Origin: Sanguinoderma infundibulare
Taxonomy: Eukaryota > Basidiomycota > Agaricomycetes > Polyporales > Polyporaceae
Reading direction: 5' to 3'
Assembly (NCBI GenBank): GCA_032821775.1
Contig: JAVLRN010000006.1
Span: forward strand, 620,001-684,000
Length of the DNA: 64,000 bases
The position numbers and the translations under genes are program-made. A model generated the notes under the pieces. It was not told where the DNA came from, made no database searches, and saw only the letters and a list, made by a program, of their open reading frames with translations. This document shows positions 1 to 12,558 of the stretch, piece after piece; the stretch's first letter is position 1; each line of letters starts with the position of its first letter.

Positions 1-39
1 ACCAGTGGACTTGCGAGCGGTCTGCTTAGTGCGGGCCAT
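1..39 (-). CDS. H3: Histone H3, N-terminal 13 codons (partial)
   Basis: Reading the minus strand from 39 down to 1 gives M-ARTKQTARKSTG, the invariant N-terminal tail of histone H3, with Lys4, Lys9 and Ser10 present. H3 is a core nucleosome protein. The rest of the gene lies outside the left edge. It is transcribed away from the H4 gene that starts at 394, so the two share one promoter region, the usual arrangement for fungal H3/H4 pairs. The match is seen directly and is unambiguous despite its shortness. Confidence 0.97.
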   Translation of the reverse strand, partial: MARTKQTARKSTG

Positions 40-393
40 TGCTGATGATGGGGTAGGGTGTTGGTGGTAGTAGTCGCGGTAGTGGTAGTGGTGGGGGCTA
101 GTGGTGGTGCGGCGAAGGCGGATGGGGGACCGCGAGCGTCCTGGGCGGGTAGATATAGCGGGGTGACGCGATGGCGCTCACGTGCGGACGCGACGCGTTT
201 AACGCCGTTCAACAAAAATAAGGTTCATGCACGTGATGGCACCACCGGCGCGTGTGATATAAGCCTCCTCGGCGCGGCTGCTCTTTCTCATCCATCCCCC
301 CGTTAACGTCCTGCCGCCTTCGACCACACTCGACTTCTCGTCGACAGCACACTACTCGTCCCACTTCATCCACCAACTAACAACTCGCTAAAC
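40..393. promoter_or_regulatory. Shared divergent H3/H4 promoter
   Basis: This 354-bp region lies between the two start codons. A TATA-like run (gatataagc, near 254-262) is placed for H4 and another (ctatatcta on the minus strand, near 150-158) for H3. Roles are inferred from position; no transcription start is shown. A divergent histone promoter would be expected to be S-phase controlled. A short GT-rich stretch (about 58-110) has no evident coding meaning. Confidence 0.6.
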
Positions 394-1042
<649 letters not shown>

Positions 1043-1853
1043 TGTGCGCCAGTGTGGAGTATATGTCTCGGGCTTTCTTCGGTGTATCATTATTTGGTGT
1101 ACAACAGCAGACTCTAATCACTATCTCCCAACGCCGCGAAGGCCGCGCGTGAATAATGTCGGAAGCGGGTACGCTTTGAGGCTGGATAGCCATTCAGTCG
1201 TCCGTTCTGCCGATGTCTATTTCGACCCGCTTCGTCTTCGCTGCCTCTGCTGTTTGCGCAGTCGTCCTGCGGCCCTCTGTCTGTCGCACTGCGCAAGTGC
1301 AATGGCGATGATTGTTGTCTTTCCATCCGTTCTTTGGTCTGAGACATCGGTGTAGTGCTCGTCTGATAGCCCGTCCGTCGACTTCGACATCTCTGATTGC
1401 GCGGCCGCTACGGTGATTTCTCTGGGATACCTGTGTGCACGACGCATCAGTGCTCACCGTTATATATGCCTCTCTCTTGCTTGGGAACCAGCGAGGCTCC
1501 CCGTGGCCGGTATTTCTCCGTCCTTGGTCCATTGCGCTGCCATCGACGGCCGACATCTGATCTTCCTCTCGCCTGTAGCCAACCAGTCCACTCCCACCCC
1601 AGTCTCGCATCTCGCACCTGAGCCAATCCACCGTCCCCGCCTGTGCTTAGAGTGCGTACCACGCCCTCACGCCTTTAGACTCGGTCTTCCAAATTGCTGC
1701 CACCTTCTTAGACTCTCTCGCTTCTTCTCCCTCTCCTTCATCGTTCCCTGGTGCACCCCCAGCACTTTTGCTTCCCTTTGTTGCCCTCTGCTCTCTGTTG
1801 CCGCTTCAGCTGCTCATCAAGACTGCCCTCGATAACGACTTCACGACCTGCGC
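1043..1853. other. Intergenic: H4 3' region and F-box gene leader
   Basis: No gene is supported here. The right part (about 1650-1853) is pyrimidine-rich (repeated ctctc/cttc runs), as is typical of fungal leaders before a start codon, and probably holds the promoter and 5' UTR of the F-box gene. The overlapping open frames on both strands have no recognisable composition or homologue. Confidence 0.5.
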
Positions 1854-3167
1854 ATGATCATGGCCAACCAACTCCCGAACGAGACCCTGCACGCCATCTT
1901 CCAAAACCTCCCGCCATCCTCGCTCACCACCGTCGCCCGCGTGTCCTACCGCTTCCGCCTCATCACAGAGCGCATCCTCTACGCCCACATCGTCATCCAG
2001 GAGTCCCTCCCGCGCGACGCCCCCACCCCGAGGCACACGAGCAATTGCGCGTCGACCATCCTCGCCCGCCCCCACCTCGCCGACATCGTCCGCAAATTGT
2101 CCGTCCGGTGGCAGACAGACCCAGGGCCCCGCGACGCGTACCTGCCCACCGTCACGCACGTGCTCCAAGTCCTGAACCGCGCGCTCCGGACGCTCGCCGC
2201 GCTCGAGCACCTCGACCTCGCGCTCGGGCTCGCCGGCGCGCCCCTCGACGCGCGCGCAGTCCTCGACGGCTGCGCCTTCCCCGCCCTCCGCGTCTTCGCG
2301 CTGAGCGGCGTCGGCCGCGGCGCGCTCTCGCCCAAGCTCTACCACGGGCCCGGCGTGCCGCTCGCGTGGTTCCTCGTGGGCACGCCCTCGATCGAGCACC
2401 TGCACCTGCTCGACAGCTACGAGCCGCTCGCGCTGCCCCTGGGCACGCTCGCGCACCTGCAGGTCTTCCGGGGGAGCGCGATCGCGGCCGCGAGCGTGCT
2501 CCCCGGGCGGCCGGTGCGCGTCCTGGGCCTCGTCGGGCACGAGTTCATCACCGAGCGGGACCTGGCGCGCATCGGGCTCTCGAGCGCGCCGATACGGCGG
2601 CTCGACCTGAGCCGGATGAGCGTCACGCCGATATTGCTCCGGGACATCTCGCGGCACATCGGGCGCGCGGTCGAGGTGCTCAACGTCAAGCTCGCGCTCC
2701 GGCACACCCTGCACTTTGCGCTCTCTGGCATCGTAAGTCACCCCCCACTCCTCTTTTTATCCCACTCGCTTCTCTGTGTGGTCTTTCTGGCTTGCATGCG
2801 TCCGTCAAAACCCTGTCCTTACCCTTACCCTCACCCCTTGTCCCCACACCCCGCTCGCCCCCTCCCACCCCTCCTACCTGTGGTGCCCGGCGGTGCGGCC
2901 CAGAGCCTCCTCGCGGGCCTCTCGCCCGTGCTCGGCGAGTTCCCGGCGCTGCGCCAGCTCGACCTCAGCCCGACGTCCGTCGACGGCGTCGGGCGCGGCA
3001 ACGCGCTCGAGGAGCACGCCCTCTGCACGACCTGGGCCCGCGCCTGCCCCGCCCTCCGCCACGTCGTCTTCCCGAGCAAGGCCGAGTGGCAGCGCGACGC
3101 GCGCGCCGACGTCTGGATCCCCGCCGATCCCGCGGGCGCGAGCGCGACGGTGTGGACCAGGTACTAG
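1854..3167 (+). CDS. F-box protein with leucine-rich C-terminal half
   Basis: The N-terminus reads MANQLPNETLHAIFQNLPPS, an F-box start (LP.E.L..IF..L) continuing through TTVARVSYRFRLITERILYAHI. F-box proteins recruit substrates to SCF (Skp1-cullin) ubiquitin ligases. The rest is rich in Leu at irregular spacing (LEHLDLALGL, IEHLHLL, IRRLDLS, LRQLDLS), resembling degenerate leucine-rich repeats common in Agaricomycete F-box families. One in-frame 171-bp intron is likely at 2733-2903 (gtaagt ... gcccag); without it the protein is about 380 aa rather than 437. Translation could start at 1854 or at the second Met at 1860. The gene is very GC-rich, so long antisense frames here are shadows. The substrate is unknown. 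Confidence 0.8.
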   Translation: MIMANQLPNETLHAIFQNLPPSSLTTVARVSYRFRLITERILYAHIVIQESLPRDAPTPRHTSNCASTILARPHLADIVRKLSVRWQTDPGPRDAYLPTVTHVLQVLNRALRTLAALEHLDLALGLAGAPLDARAVLDGCAFPALRVFALSGVGRGALSPKLYHGPGVPLAWFLVGTPSIEHLHLLDSYEPLALPLGTLAHLQVFRGSAIAAASVLPGRPVRVLGLVGHEFITERDLARIGLSSAPIRRLDLSRMSVTPILLRDISRHIGRAVEVLNVKLALRHTLHFALSGIVSHPPLLFLSHSLLCVVFLACMRPSKPCPYPYPHPLSPHPARPLPPLLPVVPGGAAQSLLAGLSPVLGEFPALRQLDLSPTSVDGVGRGNALEEHALCTTWARACPALRHVVFPSKAEWQRDARADVWIPADPAGASATVWTRY

Positions 3168-4227
3168 CCTAGCCGGCTTTTTTTTTCCTTTTTGGTCCCG
3201 TTCGGGACGGACGGGACGCTCAGCGTTGACCCGGGTTCGCTAGCCCGACGGATCCGCACGCGCGGAGGGCGAGCGGGGGGTGGGATAGGTCGAGGTGGTA
3301 GAACACGCACGGGCTGGGGGTAGGCGAGGTTGAGGTTGAGGGAAGGGAGGTAGGGTGAAGCCCCCCGTCGTCCGCGACGGTGCGTAGTTCGCAACACGCC
3401 GATTGTGGCTTCAGGTCCGCGCACGATCTTCACCCCACACATCTTCTAGCTACGTTCCGACTCGAACGAGTACAACGACAACGACAACGACATGCACACG
3501 CCGGAGCTCCCCCACCCGCATTGGAATATTTATTATGGCATACCGTAGTACATGCACCCCTGCATAAACGCCCTCATTTCACACCAACTCCCGCGCCCGA
3601 CCCCCGCGCAACCGGGGACCCACGCAAACAATTAGTGAGTCGCGGCTCCGCCGTAAGTACGTACGTATACAGCGCATGTGGGTCCTCTGTGTGTCCAAGT
3701 TTCCTCGAACCTGCCGTCTCCGCGCCTCATACCACCTAAAAAGCCTGAGAAGGACGCACCAGAAACGTACGCCAGCGTGCTGCGCAAGCCGTTGTCCTGG
3801 GGTCAAACCTTAAAAAACAAAAACCGAAAGTATCGAACGGGCCGGAACCAATAAGATAGTATTGCGAGTACAGACGAAACGGTTTGTGTCCCAGAAGATT
3901 ATTACAGCCTCAGCAGGCGCGGAGCCCGCTCCGAGTCCGAGATATACCACACAGAAGAGGAGGGAGCGGTCGAGGATGAGCTCGGGGGGTGAGGGTGAGC
4001 ACATGAGGTGAGAGGAGGGAGTTGCATACCGAAGGAATGGCGGATGGATGGATGATACGGGAATAGTCTGTAAGGGATACATACAACTATGTTGGGTATA
4101 CACTTAACCGATGTGTAAAAACGACAGGAGATTAGGGAGGTAAGGGGACTCGGAAGGGACTCTAATGCGGAGGGGATAGCGAGCGGCGAGGCAGCTGTGG
4201 ACGGACGAGGGGCAGGCAGCGGTCGTT
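3168..4227. other. Intergenic between convergent genes
   Basis: This is about 1.06 kb between the stop codons of the F-box gene (plus) and the RhoGAP gene (minus). It contains a T run just after the F-box stop (3177-3186) and otherwise no supported coding sequence. It probably holds both 3' UTRs. Confidence 0.5.
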
Positions 4228-7200
4228 CTACGCCTCCTCGCCGTCGTCTACGAAGATGTCGGTGTAATGCTCGAGGATCGTCTCGACGGCCTGTAGGGGG
4301 GCGCAAGGCAGATCGACGCATACGACGTCAGCGAGGAAGATCCAGCGACGCCCCGACGATCTCACGGACCTTGTTCTGCAGCGAGGCGTCCGCCATGCCG
4401 TTCATCGCGCCGTTCAGGCCCGGCTGGACCTGGCGGAACAGCGTGGGCCCGAAGACGATCGCCAGGTTCTGCACGGACATCTGGTTCTGCCCCTCGTGCT
4501 GGACGACTCTGTTGGAGGGAAGGAGGGAGGAGGCACGGGTGAGTAATCGGCCGCCGTCGCGGAAAAACGGTGCTATTCAGTTGGGGGGAAAGGAAGGGAA
4601 CGACTGACTTGTGCAGGTGGCCCATCAGGTACTTGAGTGTTGAGTAGTTCGGATCAGGGAGGGCGTTGACGCGCTCGTGCAATCGGATGTGCCTTGCCCG
4701 CTCGTTCTCGTTCCCTGCATGTGGAGCCGTCGGGTTATTGCACGTTGATCAGGGCAGCAGTTCAAGGGCAGAGCGTCGAAAGTTCGGCCAAAATGATATG
4801 AGAGACATGTCAGCTGGACGGGGCAGAGACATATGCTTACTCGCGGCGTCCATGAAGTCGGCGTGCTGGATTGTCGTAAACAGCGGGTCCGGCAACTCGC
4901 GCAACCACAGCTTGAGCACACTCGTGACGTTGCTGATGTCAGACGTCCACTCGTCTGCCTCGAGATTCACCGAATCCAGGTCTGGTGCGGGGGATCAGCA
5001 TCGTCATCGGACCAGAATCCAACACACTAGACGTCCGTACGAAAAGAGCCCGAAGCGCTGACGTCGTCATCGCCGACCTGTCGGACGCCTCGCATACTCG
5101 GGTTCTGGAAGGAGGAACATGGAAACAAAGAAAATCTCGAAGAAGCACGCACCCCGGTCAAGCCGCTCCTTCAGCTTCATGACTTTACTGTGCGTGCCGC
5201 CGACACGATAGATGCCCTGTTGATCCAGGCCATGCTTCTCGATGACCTCGCAGCACCTGACGACAATCGGCGGGACATCGACGTCGTCCCGCGCCATCTG
5301 CTCCGCGAGGCTGACGCCAAACGTCGGCCGGCCTTTGTCGGACAAATGTGTGTGCGCGAGGCTCGGCGAACTGCCTGGGAAATGTAGCGAGTGTATGGGC
5401 GGAAGCTATGGTATTACGGTATCCCGCCATCAGGCATTTGTCGATAGACATAGAGCGTAGGAAACGTACGAAGCCCTCGTCTTGTGGACCGGTACGTCGA
5501 GGAGCACGGTTATTCTGGCCGCCGTGCGCGTACACGTACGCCTGCATCCATGTCTTGAAGTCCGACCGATTGTCGATGGACTCCATGGTCGCCTTAAGGC
5601 CGAGAGCTAGAAACAGGCTATAGCTTCGCGGCAGACACGTGTACCGCTGCGAATGACGTACCGCGCTCGTCTTGGGGTTGGAGAATCGTCGCTTCGCTAT
5701 GTATTATGCTCTCGCATAAGAACGCATAGCGAGACAGGTGGTACTGCGTGCCGAGATCTATTTCATCCACACACTCCTTCAACGCCTACACAAAGACGGC
5801 CCAAGTCAAAACGCGGAATGGCTCGCCAGACGAGGGAGGCAGAGAACCCACTCGAAGTATCCGGGGTAGCTGGAAGTTGAAGTACTCTTGTCGCATAGTT
5901 TGAGTGTCGGTTACCGCCTTGCGGTACGCGTCTGACGCGTTCGACATTCGCGCCCGGACATCATCTTCTTGTCGTTGGATCTACAGTCCACGTCGCTCAA
6001 ACTCGACATGGAGATCACGCCGCATGGCAGTAGACGTACATTTTGCGGGTTCCGGCCCTTGAGCAGCATGCCTCCTTTCGCTACCGCCTTCCCGATCACC
6101 CGCTTTCCGTTCACAGGCGACCGGCCCTGCATAGCCGTATCCTTCAGCGACTCGCCCTCCTTCTGCAGCAATAGCCGCTCGAGCTCCTCGGCGGTCATGT
6201 CAAATCGCGCCTTCGTCTTCTCTGTTGTTGATTCAGACTCCTGTAGCCCGCGTTCGTACCGAGTCGCCAGATCCTTCGTCTTTACGTGATAGCAACGGAT
6301 TGAGATGAGATACGGGGCATGACGGAAGAGGAACGGTAAGTATACTGACCGTTTTCCGGCTCTTATCCACCTCCTTGACCAAGTTGTTGAGCTCCTCGCT
6401 CATCTCATTCAGCCGCAGCGCAAACTTGAGACGACTGTCGGCCATCTGCTCGTGGATCTTCATAGACGCTTGCCAGGCGTTCACGAACGAGCTGAAACAT
6501 GTCATATGAGACCAGTTGCGGCATAGGCTAGCCATCCACACACAAGTAATGATCAAACGCACCCAGCCTTGCCGTCCGTCGTCGCATACTCTGCCGACGT
6601 CGAGCGTGCAAGCTTCTGCATCTGCCTCCCGTACTCGTCCTCCAAGCCGGCGCGTCTCTTGAGGAATGCGGCAGCTTCCTGCATGCGGAAGGTTGCATGG
6701 CTTCAACGACTCGATCCCTTTTCGGGGAGCGTTGGGGCTCGGGGCTCGGGGACTCACCTTACATGATGACATACTCTGCTTTATCCGGTCCAGAAGCAGA
6801 GGCACCCCGCACTATATCGCGCGCGAAGCACCGCATCCACCAAGTGTGCCGCAGCAATCGTACAATCCCCACAACCCACAACGCCCAAATCGCCCAACGT
6901 CCGCAGAAGGTCAGCGCATGCACAGAGACAGAACCGGACAAGCCAACCAGCCAAAGCAGCCAGCCGGCCAGGAAAAGAGAGCACTCACGTCCGTCTCGCA
7001 CAGCGCCCGCAAGATGTTCTCGTCAAAGCTCGGCTCGACGAGCGTCGCCATCTCCGCCGCGCTCGCCGCCGCGGTCGACTCCCCGTCCCCGACAACGCTC
7101 GCGGCCTCGTACTCGGCGCTCACCCGCGGAGGCGCATAGCCGTGGCCCAGCTCGCTCTGCGTCCCCATCGCCATCGCCATGCCCAGCCCTCCTCCTCCAC

Positions 7201-7618
7201 CACCTCCACCACCTCCTGCACCCACACCCGCGCCGATCCCGGCCATCGAGCCTGAGCCCGTGCCCTCCGCCCACCTGCCGGGGCCGGTCCCAGACCCGGA
7301 GGCGGCGGCAAGCGAGGGGCGCGATGTGCTCTCCGCGCTCAAGCGGCGGTGGGGAGACGCGGGCTTGGCAATCTTGGTGGGCGTCGGCGGGGCGTTGTCT
7401 TCTGGGTGCTGTGATTGGGGGTGGAGGGATTCCGAGGAGGGCATGTAGTGCTGCCCGCGCCCGCCGCCGTGCCCATGACCGTTCGAGTTGGGGTTGGTGC
7501 TGCTGGTGAGCCCGTTCCCGTTGCCGTTCCGGGCGGCTGAGTGGCCGACGTCCGAGGAGGCGTCGCGATCCGCGCTGCTGTCCCACGACGGGCGGGCGTG
7601 GTATCCGTCTTCGCTCAT
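4228..7618 (-). CDS. F-BAR and RhoGAP domain protein (Rgd1-like)
   Basis: The gene has many short introns. Exon 1 (7618-6989, 210 codons) is a disordered Ser/Gly/Asn-rich leader. From 6811 an F-BAR domain begins (CGVPLLLDRIKQSMSSCK) and continues through FVNAWQASMKIHEQMADSRL and EELNNLVKEVDKSRKT with coiled-coil character. The C-terminal RhoGAP domain includes FGVSLAEQM, the arginine-finger loop GIYRVGGT, KLWLRELPDPLF, and FGPTL near 4440, then AVETILEHYTDIF before the stop at 4228-4230. The family bends or binds membranes through F-BAR and stimulates GTP hydrolysis by Rho GTPases (Rgd1 acts on Rho3/Rho4 in yeast), controlling polarity and the cell cortex. Domains are seen in the sequence; the target GTPase is inferred. 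Internal exon ends are approximate. Confidence 0.88.
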
Positions 7619-8481
7619 CGCGTGCTGGGCTCGTCCAAATGAGACTGCGAATGTGAATGTGAATGTCTGTGTCGAAAATCCGTTCGTGTGTTCCGGGGGC
7701 CTGTAGTCACCGCTCTACTACAACTCGTTGCTTCTTCGCGCGTTGGACGGAATATGGCTACGCGGTGCCTAGCGAGGTCCTTCTCAGGGTGGTCGGTTAC
7801 GGTCGTCACAGGGAGCTGATAGTGTTGTCGGGCTTGCCGCGGTGCTGTCCGGCGCAGGGAGGACGTGGGCGTAGAGATGGTATAAGCGGTGTGGGTGAGT
7901 GTGCCGTCGTCGAGAGCGGCGGGGCGAAGGGGAGGAGAGAGAAACGAGCTCAGGGTGCGACAAGACCTCCTTCGGTCAGATCGCCGCTCCACTACAGATC
8001 TGCTTATGTAACCATCTATTTACGGCCATCGTGGTTACCGCTCCATTCACCCCCGACTTCACTGCGCTTCGTGACATTCCTCCGTGTCCATCCCTGCCTC
8101 TGTCTGATTCGCTTGAAGAGAAGGCTTCCCAGCGTGAATGGCGGCCCATGGCGGCGCAACCGAGGGTCGAGGCATGGGAAGGACAACGGCATGCATCTAC
8201 TGATTCTGATCACATCACTAGTACCTCGTACACGTCCCTGGACTACTCCACATTACTTACACACACGTGCTACAGGTAAACGATGTGGGAGCAAATGTAA
8301 TAAAGATATCAATGCGACAGCAATAAAGGATATCCAGTGCGGGGGTCCAAAAGAGGTCTAAGAAGCGGTGGAAGAACATGGCGGCAGCAAGGGGGGCAGC
8401 AATCCAAGGACCGCTAACGGATCATCATCGTCATCATAATCGTAACAAGCACAGAGCAGAGGCTGGCGCATCTGGAAGCCT
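7619..8481. other. RhoGAP promoter and ZIP gene 3' flank
   Basis: Both neighbours are on the minus strand, so this stretch should contain the RhoGAP promoter and leader (right of 7619) and the 3' flank of the ZIP gene. Several open frames exist on both strands but none has protein-like composition or a conserved motif. No further gene is supported. Confidence 0.45.
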
Positions 8482-10005
8482 TCAGGCCCATCGTCCAAGG
8501 AGTGCCATGATTCCGGCACCGAATATCATGCAGCCCAGCGCGTACGCCATTTTTCCGTTCGAGGCATGGAGCATGTCCGTGTTGAACAGGAACTCGTGCG
8601 CCATGAGCTTGGTGGAGGAGTCGCTCAGTCGAGCCAGACGGGATGCTGGAGTTGAGCACTCACCTCAACGAGCCCAGTGTACAACAGGATGCCGCTGCTG
8701 AACGAGTCGAGGACGCCGCTTACAATGTTCGCCGTGACACTGTTCGCGTTGTACGTCGTGCGCACGCCCAGACCGGCAGCGATTCCGATCGGTGTGGTGA
8801 GACCATACAGGAGAGCTCCAACGATCGGGATGTAATTGTACTTCTCGGGAAGACGCATGAACGCCAACCGTGAGCCGACACCCAGGCCCTCGAACGTTTC
8901 TGTGGGCATCTTCGTTGAGGACAAATTTCCCGAGAGCATGAAACCAGGCGGACTCACGGTGGAAGATGATGACGACGAAGAGGATCGTAAACTGCTGGTC
9001 CACGGCGAGCGTGAGGCCGATGAGGACGCTATGAAGCAGCACACCAAACTCGAGGATAGCGATACCGATAATCTGCGCCGCGGCCGAGTCCGACAGCGCA
9101 GGAGGGCCGTGGAGCGCGTTGCGTTCGACGTCCTTTTCCGAGTGCGCGCGAGGAAAGTTTGGGCGATCATGATGGTGGTGCTCGCCCTCTCCGTGGAGGC
9201 TCTCGTGGCTCTCCTCTCCGCTGCGTGCGAGCGCGGCCGTCTTTTGTTGGTCGCGGTCTGTCTCAGGCCCGTGTGCAGCGTGCGAAGCGAGACCATGACC
9301 GTGTGCGTCATGGACGATGCCGAGACGTGCAAGCCGAGCGGTTCCCCAGCGGAAGGCGACGAGCTCGACGACGAAAATAGAAAAGATGCTGACGAGGCAG
9401 ATGCCTAGAGGGTATGGCTTGTGAAGAGCGAAGGTTAGCGTATGAAAGACACTGGACACGTGAGCGAGGTGTTTAACTCCCTCCCCTGCGCTCGAGGACA
9501 CCAGGCCGTAAAGCCCGCACGGTCCCCCTAATAGGGAATAGGGCGCAATCGGGGCGTGACTACGCGCAGAGCCTATTGCGTGCATACATTCAAGAAGGGG
9601 ACGCAAGAGGGACAAAGGACACTGGACTCGCTGATCGGGAGGAGTGTCAAGCACGTACATAGACTTGCCATGCGGGATCCAGGCATGGTGACCCCAGTTC
9701 TTCAATAGCCGGCCCGAGAAGGTGAATCAGCGCGGTAGCGATCTTCGCAATCGCAACACACGCACGGTCAGCAAGACTCGTGGGCCGCAGATGATGGGAT
9801 CGATACGCACGATGACCCCGCTACCAAAATACTTGGCCGTGTCGAACACGGGCTTAGGGATGCGCGCGTTCAGCCACCGATTCCTCCGGGCGAGGACAGG
9901 GAAGAGGGCACCGAACATGGAGGTGGCGAGGATGATGAAGACGGACCCGATGCGGAGGCCGGTCTTGTCGTTGGTGTTGCCAGTAAAGGTGCAGTCGTCG
10001 GACAT
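8482..10005 (-). CDS. ZIP family zinc/iron transporter
   Basis: The start MSDDCTFTGNTNDKTGLRIG leads into TM1 (VFIILATSMFGALFPVLA). The next exon carries ATALIHLLGPAIEEL, the His-containing TM2 motif of ZIP carriers. The loop between TM3 and TM4 is His-rich (HDAHGHG, HGEGEHHHHD). The core TM4-TM5 region reads IIGIAILEFGVLLHSVLIGL, containing the metal-site HSVLIG, followed by a later exon with IPIVGALLYGLTTPIGIAAG. The last exon encodes LMAHEFLFNTD and a final TM before the stop at 8482-8484. ZIP proteins import Zn, Fe or Mn into the cytosol. The gene has about five introns. It is divergent from ureG, 981 bp away. Family assignment is strong; the metal is not determined. Confidence 0.92.
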
Positions 10006-10986
10006 GATTGGTGCGGTCCAGGGGTGGTGTCACGGCCTCGGGGTGAGGATGTAAGGGGAGGCTGAGGAGATGGGGAGTCCGAGGAGCCGGTTGGAGGTCC
10101 AGAGAGCCTTTATGTGACTGGTTGGTCGTGGGAGGGCGAGGGGCGACGGCGGAGACCATGTGCAGGAAGCCCTCCCAAGTTGTAAGTCGACTTGCAGGCG
10201 GCATGTCCTCGCTTGCCGGCCCCGACCGCGAAGGTACTCTGCGATAAACAGCCCGCTCCCATTGGCTCGCCCTCTGCACTCTCAACCCCCGAGTACCCTC
10301 CCGGTCGGCGCCTACTATCAGTGTTGGTTCCTGCAGCGAGCCTCGCCAAGCCGCAGCGAATTGCGTCAATGCCTTTTCCGTTGCGTGCCAGATCTCCCAT
10401 CTTTCTCTGTTTCCTCCACTCATCCTGTGTTAACCACAGTCCTCGTAAGCCTCACCATCAGACATCCGTCCACGCAGCTGATGCAAACCCCAGTTGGATT
10501 CCTGGAAATGCCGGTCTCAAGGTTCCGTCACTGGCCGAAGCTCGGCTCGCGGCTTGCTCTCATGTGAAGAAGAGGGAGGCATGCCCAACTGTCGTGATCC
10601 TTTGATGGGCAGAACAGTCTGAATGGCAATGTCCTACAGGTGAGTACCTTCCCAGTCGTCGATATCAGTCGTTATAGGCCGTTTAAACCGGGTCGTTACG
10701 ACACACTCCCGCTGTCGCCGACTGGTCCGCCCACGCCAACTTTTGCCCTTCTCTGTCCTTTCGTGTGTTTTCGAGAGCAACTATATCGACCACCACTGTT
10801 GTCCGCACTAAACTTTAAGCATCTACCATGCGCTGTGCCGTTGAACCGAACAGAGGCGGCGTTCCTATGTGACAATGTCCTTATCGCAGCGCCGTCGGCA
10901 CATGCCGAACGAATAAAGATAGCACTTACCCCTAGCAAGCGAGATAGTCAACGTAACACTTTTCATCTCGTACGCTATCCATCGCA
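10006..10986. promoter_or_regulatory. Divergent region between ZIP transporter and ureG
   Basis: The region separates two start codons facing away from each other and must hold both promoters. No clear TATA box or metal-response motif could be assigned. Moderate open frames (for example near 10,192-10,605 plus) lack recognisable features. Confidence 0.45.
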
Positions 10987-12164
10987 ATGTCGGCCACTGT
11001 CCAGTTCATCAACAACCTTTCGGGTGCAACAGCCTCGGGGGTCACTCACCCCCATTCGCACGAGGGGCATACACACTCACATGGCCCCAACGACCATGGC
11101 CATACACACGAGATCCTTGACCATCCCGGTGAGTCTCGATAAGGTGTACGAGCGATGGAAATCACTGATAAATGGTTCTACGACGTTCCGTTTCTTTTAG
11201 GAAAGTTTGCGGAGCGGGATATGCCAAATTACACATCCCGCAACTTTGAAGAGCGCGGCTTTACGGTCGGCATTGGAGGGTACGCCAGCTCTCCGCCCAA
11301 CGTCTCGGATCCAAGCCAGGGCGCACATCATGGGACGCTGACACTTTGCACTCTGCATGACAGGCCAGTAGGTTCAGGCAAGACTGCTCTCACACTCGCC
11401 CTCTGTCAGAGGCTGCGAGCCGAGTACAACATCGGTATGCACGCTGCCGTTTTTCCCCAGCGGAGATAGATGCCCTGCCAGAGAGGCTGATGATCGTGCC
11501 TTGCAGCGACTGTGACCAACGACATCTTCACAAAAGAAGATCAGGAGTTCCTGATCAAGAACAGGGCCCTCCCGTCCTCGCGCATCCTCGCCATCGAGAC
11601 TGGCGGGTGCCCGCACGCGGCCATCCGCGAGGACATCAGCGCGAACATGGGCGCGCTCGAGACCCTCCAGGCAAAGTACGGCTGCCAGATGCTCTTCGTC
11701 GAGAGCGGGGGCGACAACCTCGCCGCAAACTACTCGCGCGAGCTCGCTGATTACATCATCTACGTCATTGACGTGTCGGTGAGCGTCTCTTGTCTCGCAC
11801 CTCGATTGCTTTGTTTTGACGGGGTGTGCGTGCAGGGCGGTGATAAGATCCCGCGGAAGGGTGGTCCAGGGATCTCGCAATCGGACCTCCTTGTGATAAA
11901 CAAGGTGCGAAAGACGGTATCGTGACATGCGGCTCGGATGGCTGACCGTCTTTGCGTGGCACGGAGCAGATCGACCTCGCGCCGTACGTCGGCGCGTCCC
12001 TTCAGGTCATGGACAGGGACTCGAAGCTCATGCGCGGAGATGGACCCACCGTGTTCACATCGGTCAGGGACGGAAAGGGTGTCGAAGATGTGGTCGATCT
12101 CATTCTTGCCGCGTGGAGGACTGCGGGGAGCCCGGGCAACGCAGGTCCGGTCGGGGATGATTGA
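10987..12164 (+). CDS. ureG: Urease accessory GTPase UreG
   Basis: Six exons (10987-11128, 11201-11279, 11364-11434, 11507-11778, 11836-11904, 11970-12164) join in frame. The N-terminus is His-rich ([20 protein letters not shown]), a metal-binding extension typical of eukaryotic UreG. The P-loop GGPVGSGKT is split by intron 2. It is followed by [15 protein letters not shown], the metal-binding [13 protein letters not shown] (Cys-Pro-His), [20 protein letters not shown] sequence, and the guanine-recognition [10 protein letters not shown]. UreG delivers nickel to apo-urease using GTP, together with UreD and UreF, in the cytosol. All key motifs are intact. The partner genes are not in this window. 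Confidence 0.96.
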
Positions 12165-12558
12165 AGTCGCGATGGTACGTGAGCTTGAAGCTGTCACCGT
12201 CGCACGATGTTTTGAGAACGTGGTGGTATTTTTCTCTTCAGGATCGTGCTGTAGACGCCTACAGAACGTTCAATAGAGCAGGCTAGATCTTACGTATCTC
12301 GCTTGGGCCACACCTCGCGGGAATCGTCGACTTTCTCAGCGCTCTCCTAGTCTCAGCAAGGTGAGATTTTTTGGACGGCGAAAAGGACTCAGCAGCGAAA
12401 GGGACTTGAGAGCTAGCCGCGGCCATACCCTAGTGATACAATGCAAAAGCTCTTCATGAACTACTCATACTCTTCGCACATGCAGGAACGCTGTCATCAC
12501 GACCTGTGAGCATGGACTACTGGTATTTGCGGGGACGGTACGTGGTTGCTCACTGTGT
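12165..12558. other. Short convergent intergenic region
   Basis: This lies between the ureG stop and the stop of the minus-strand hypothetical gene. Nothing coding is supported; it is probably 3' UTR sequence of ureG and its neighbour. Confidence 0.4.

Noticed and set aside
1806..2741. Long minus-strand open frame opposite the F-box gene
   Set aside because: It is a GC-driven shadow of the plus-strand gene; composition is Arg/Glu/Ala-rich without motifs.
6911..7586. Additional ORFs on both strands opposite and within RhoGAP exon 1
   Set aside because: Low-complexity Gly/Ser coding sequence opens all frames; only the frame leading into the F-BAR exon continues as a domain.
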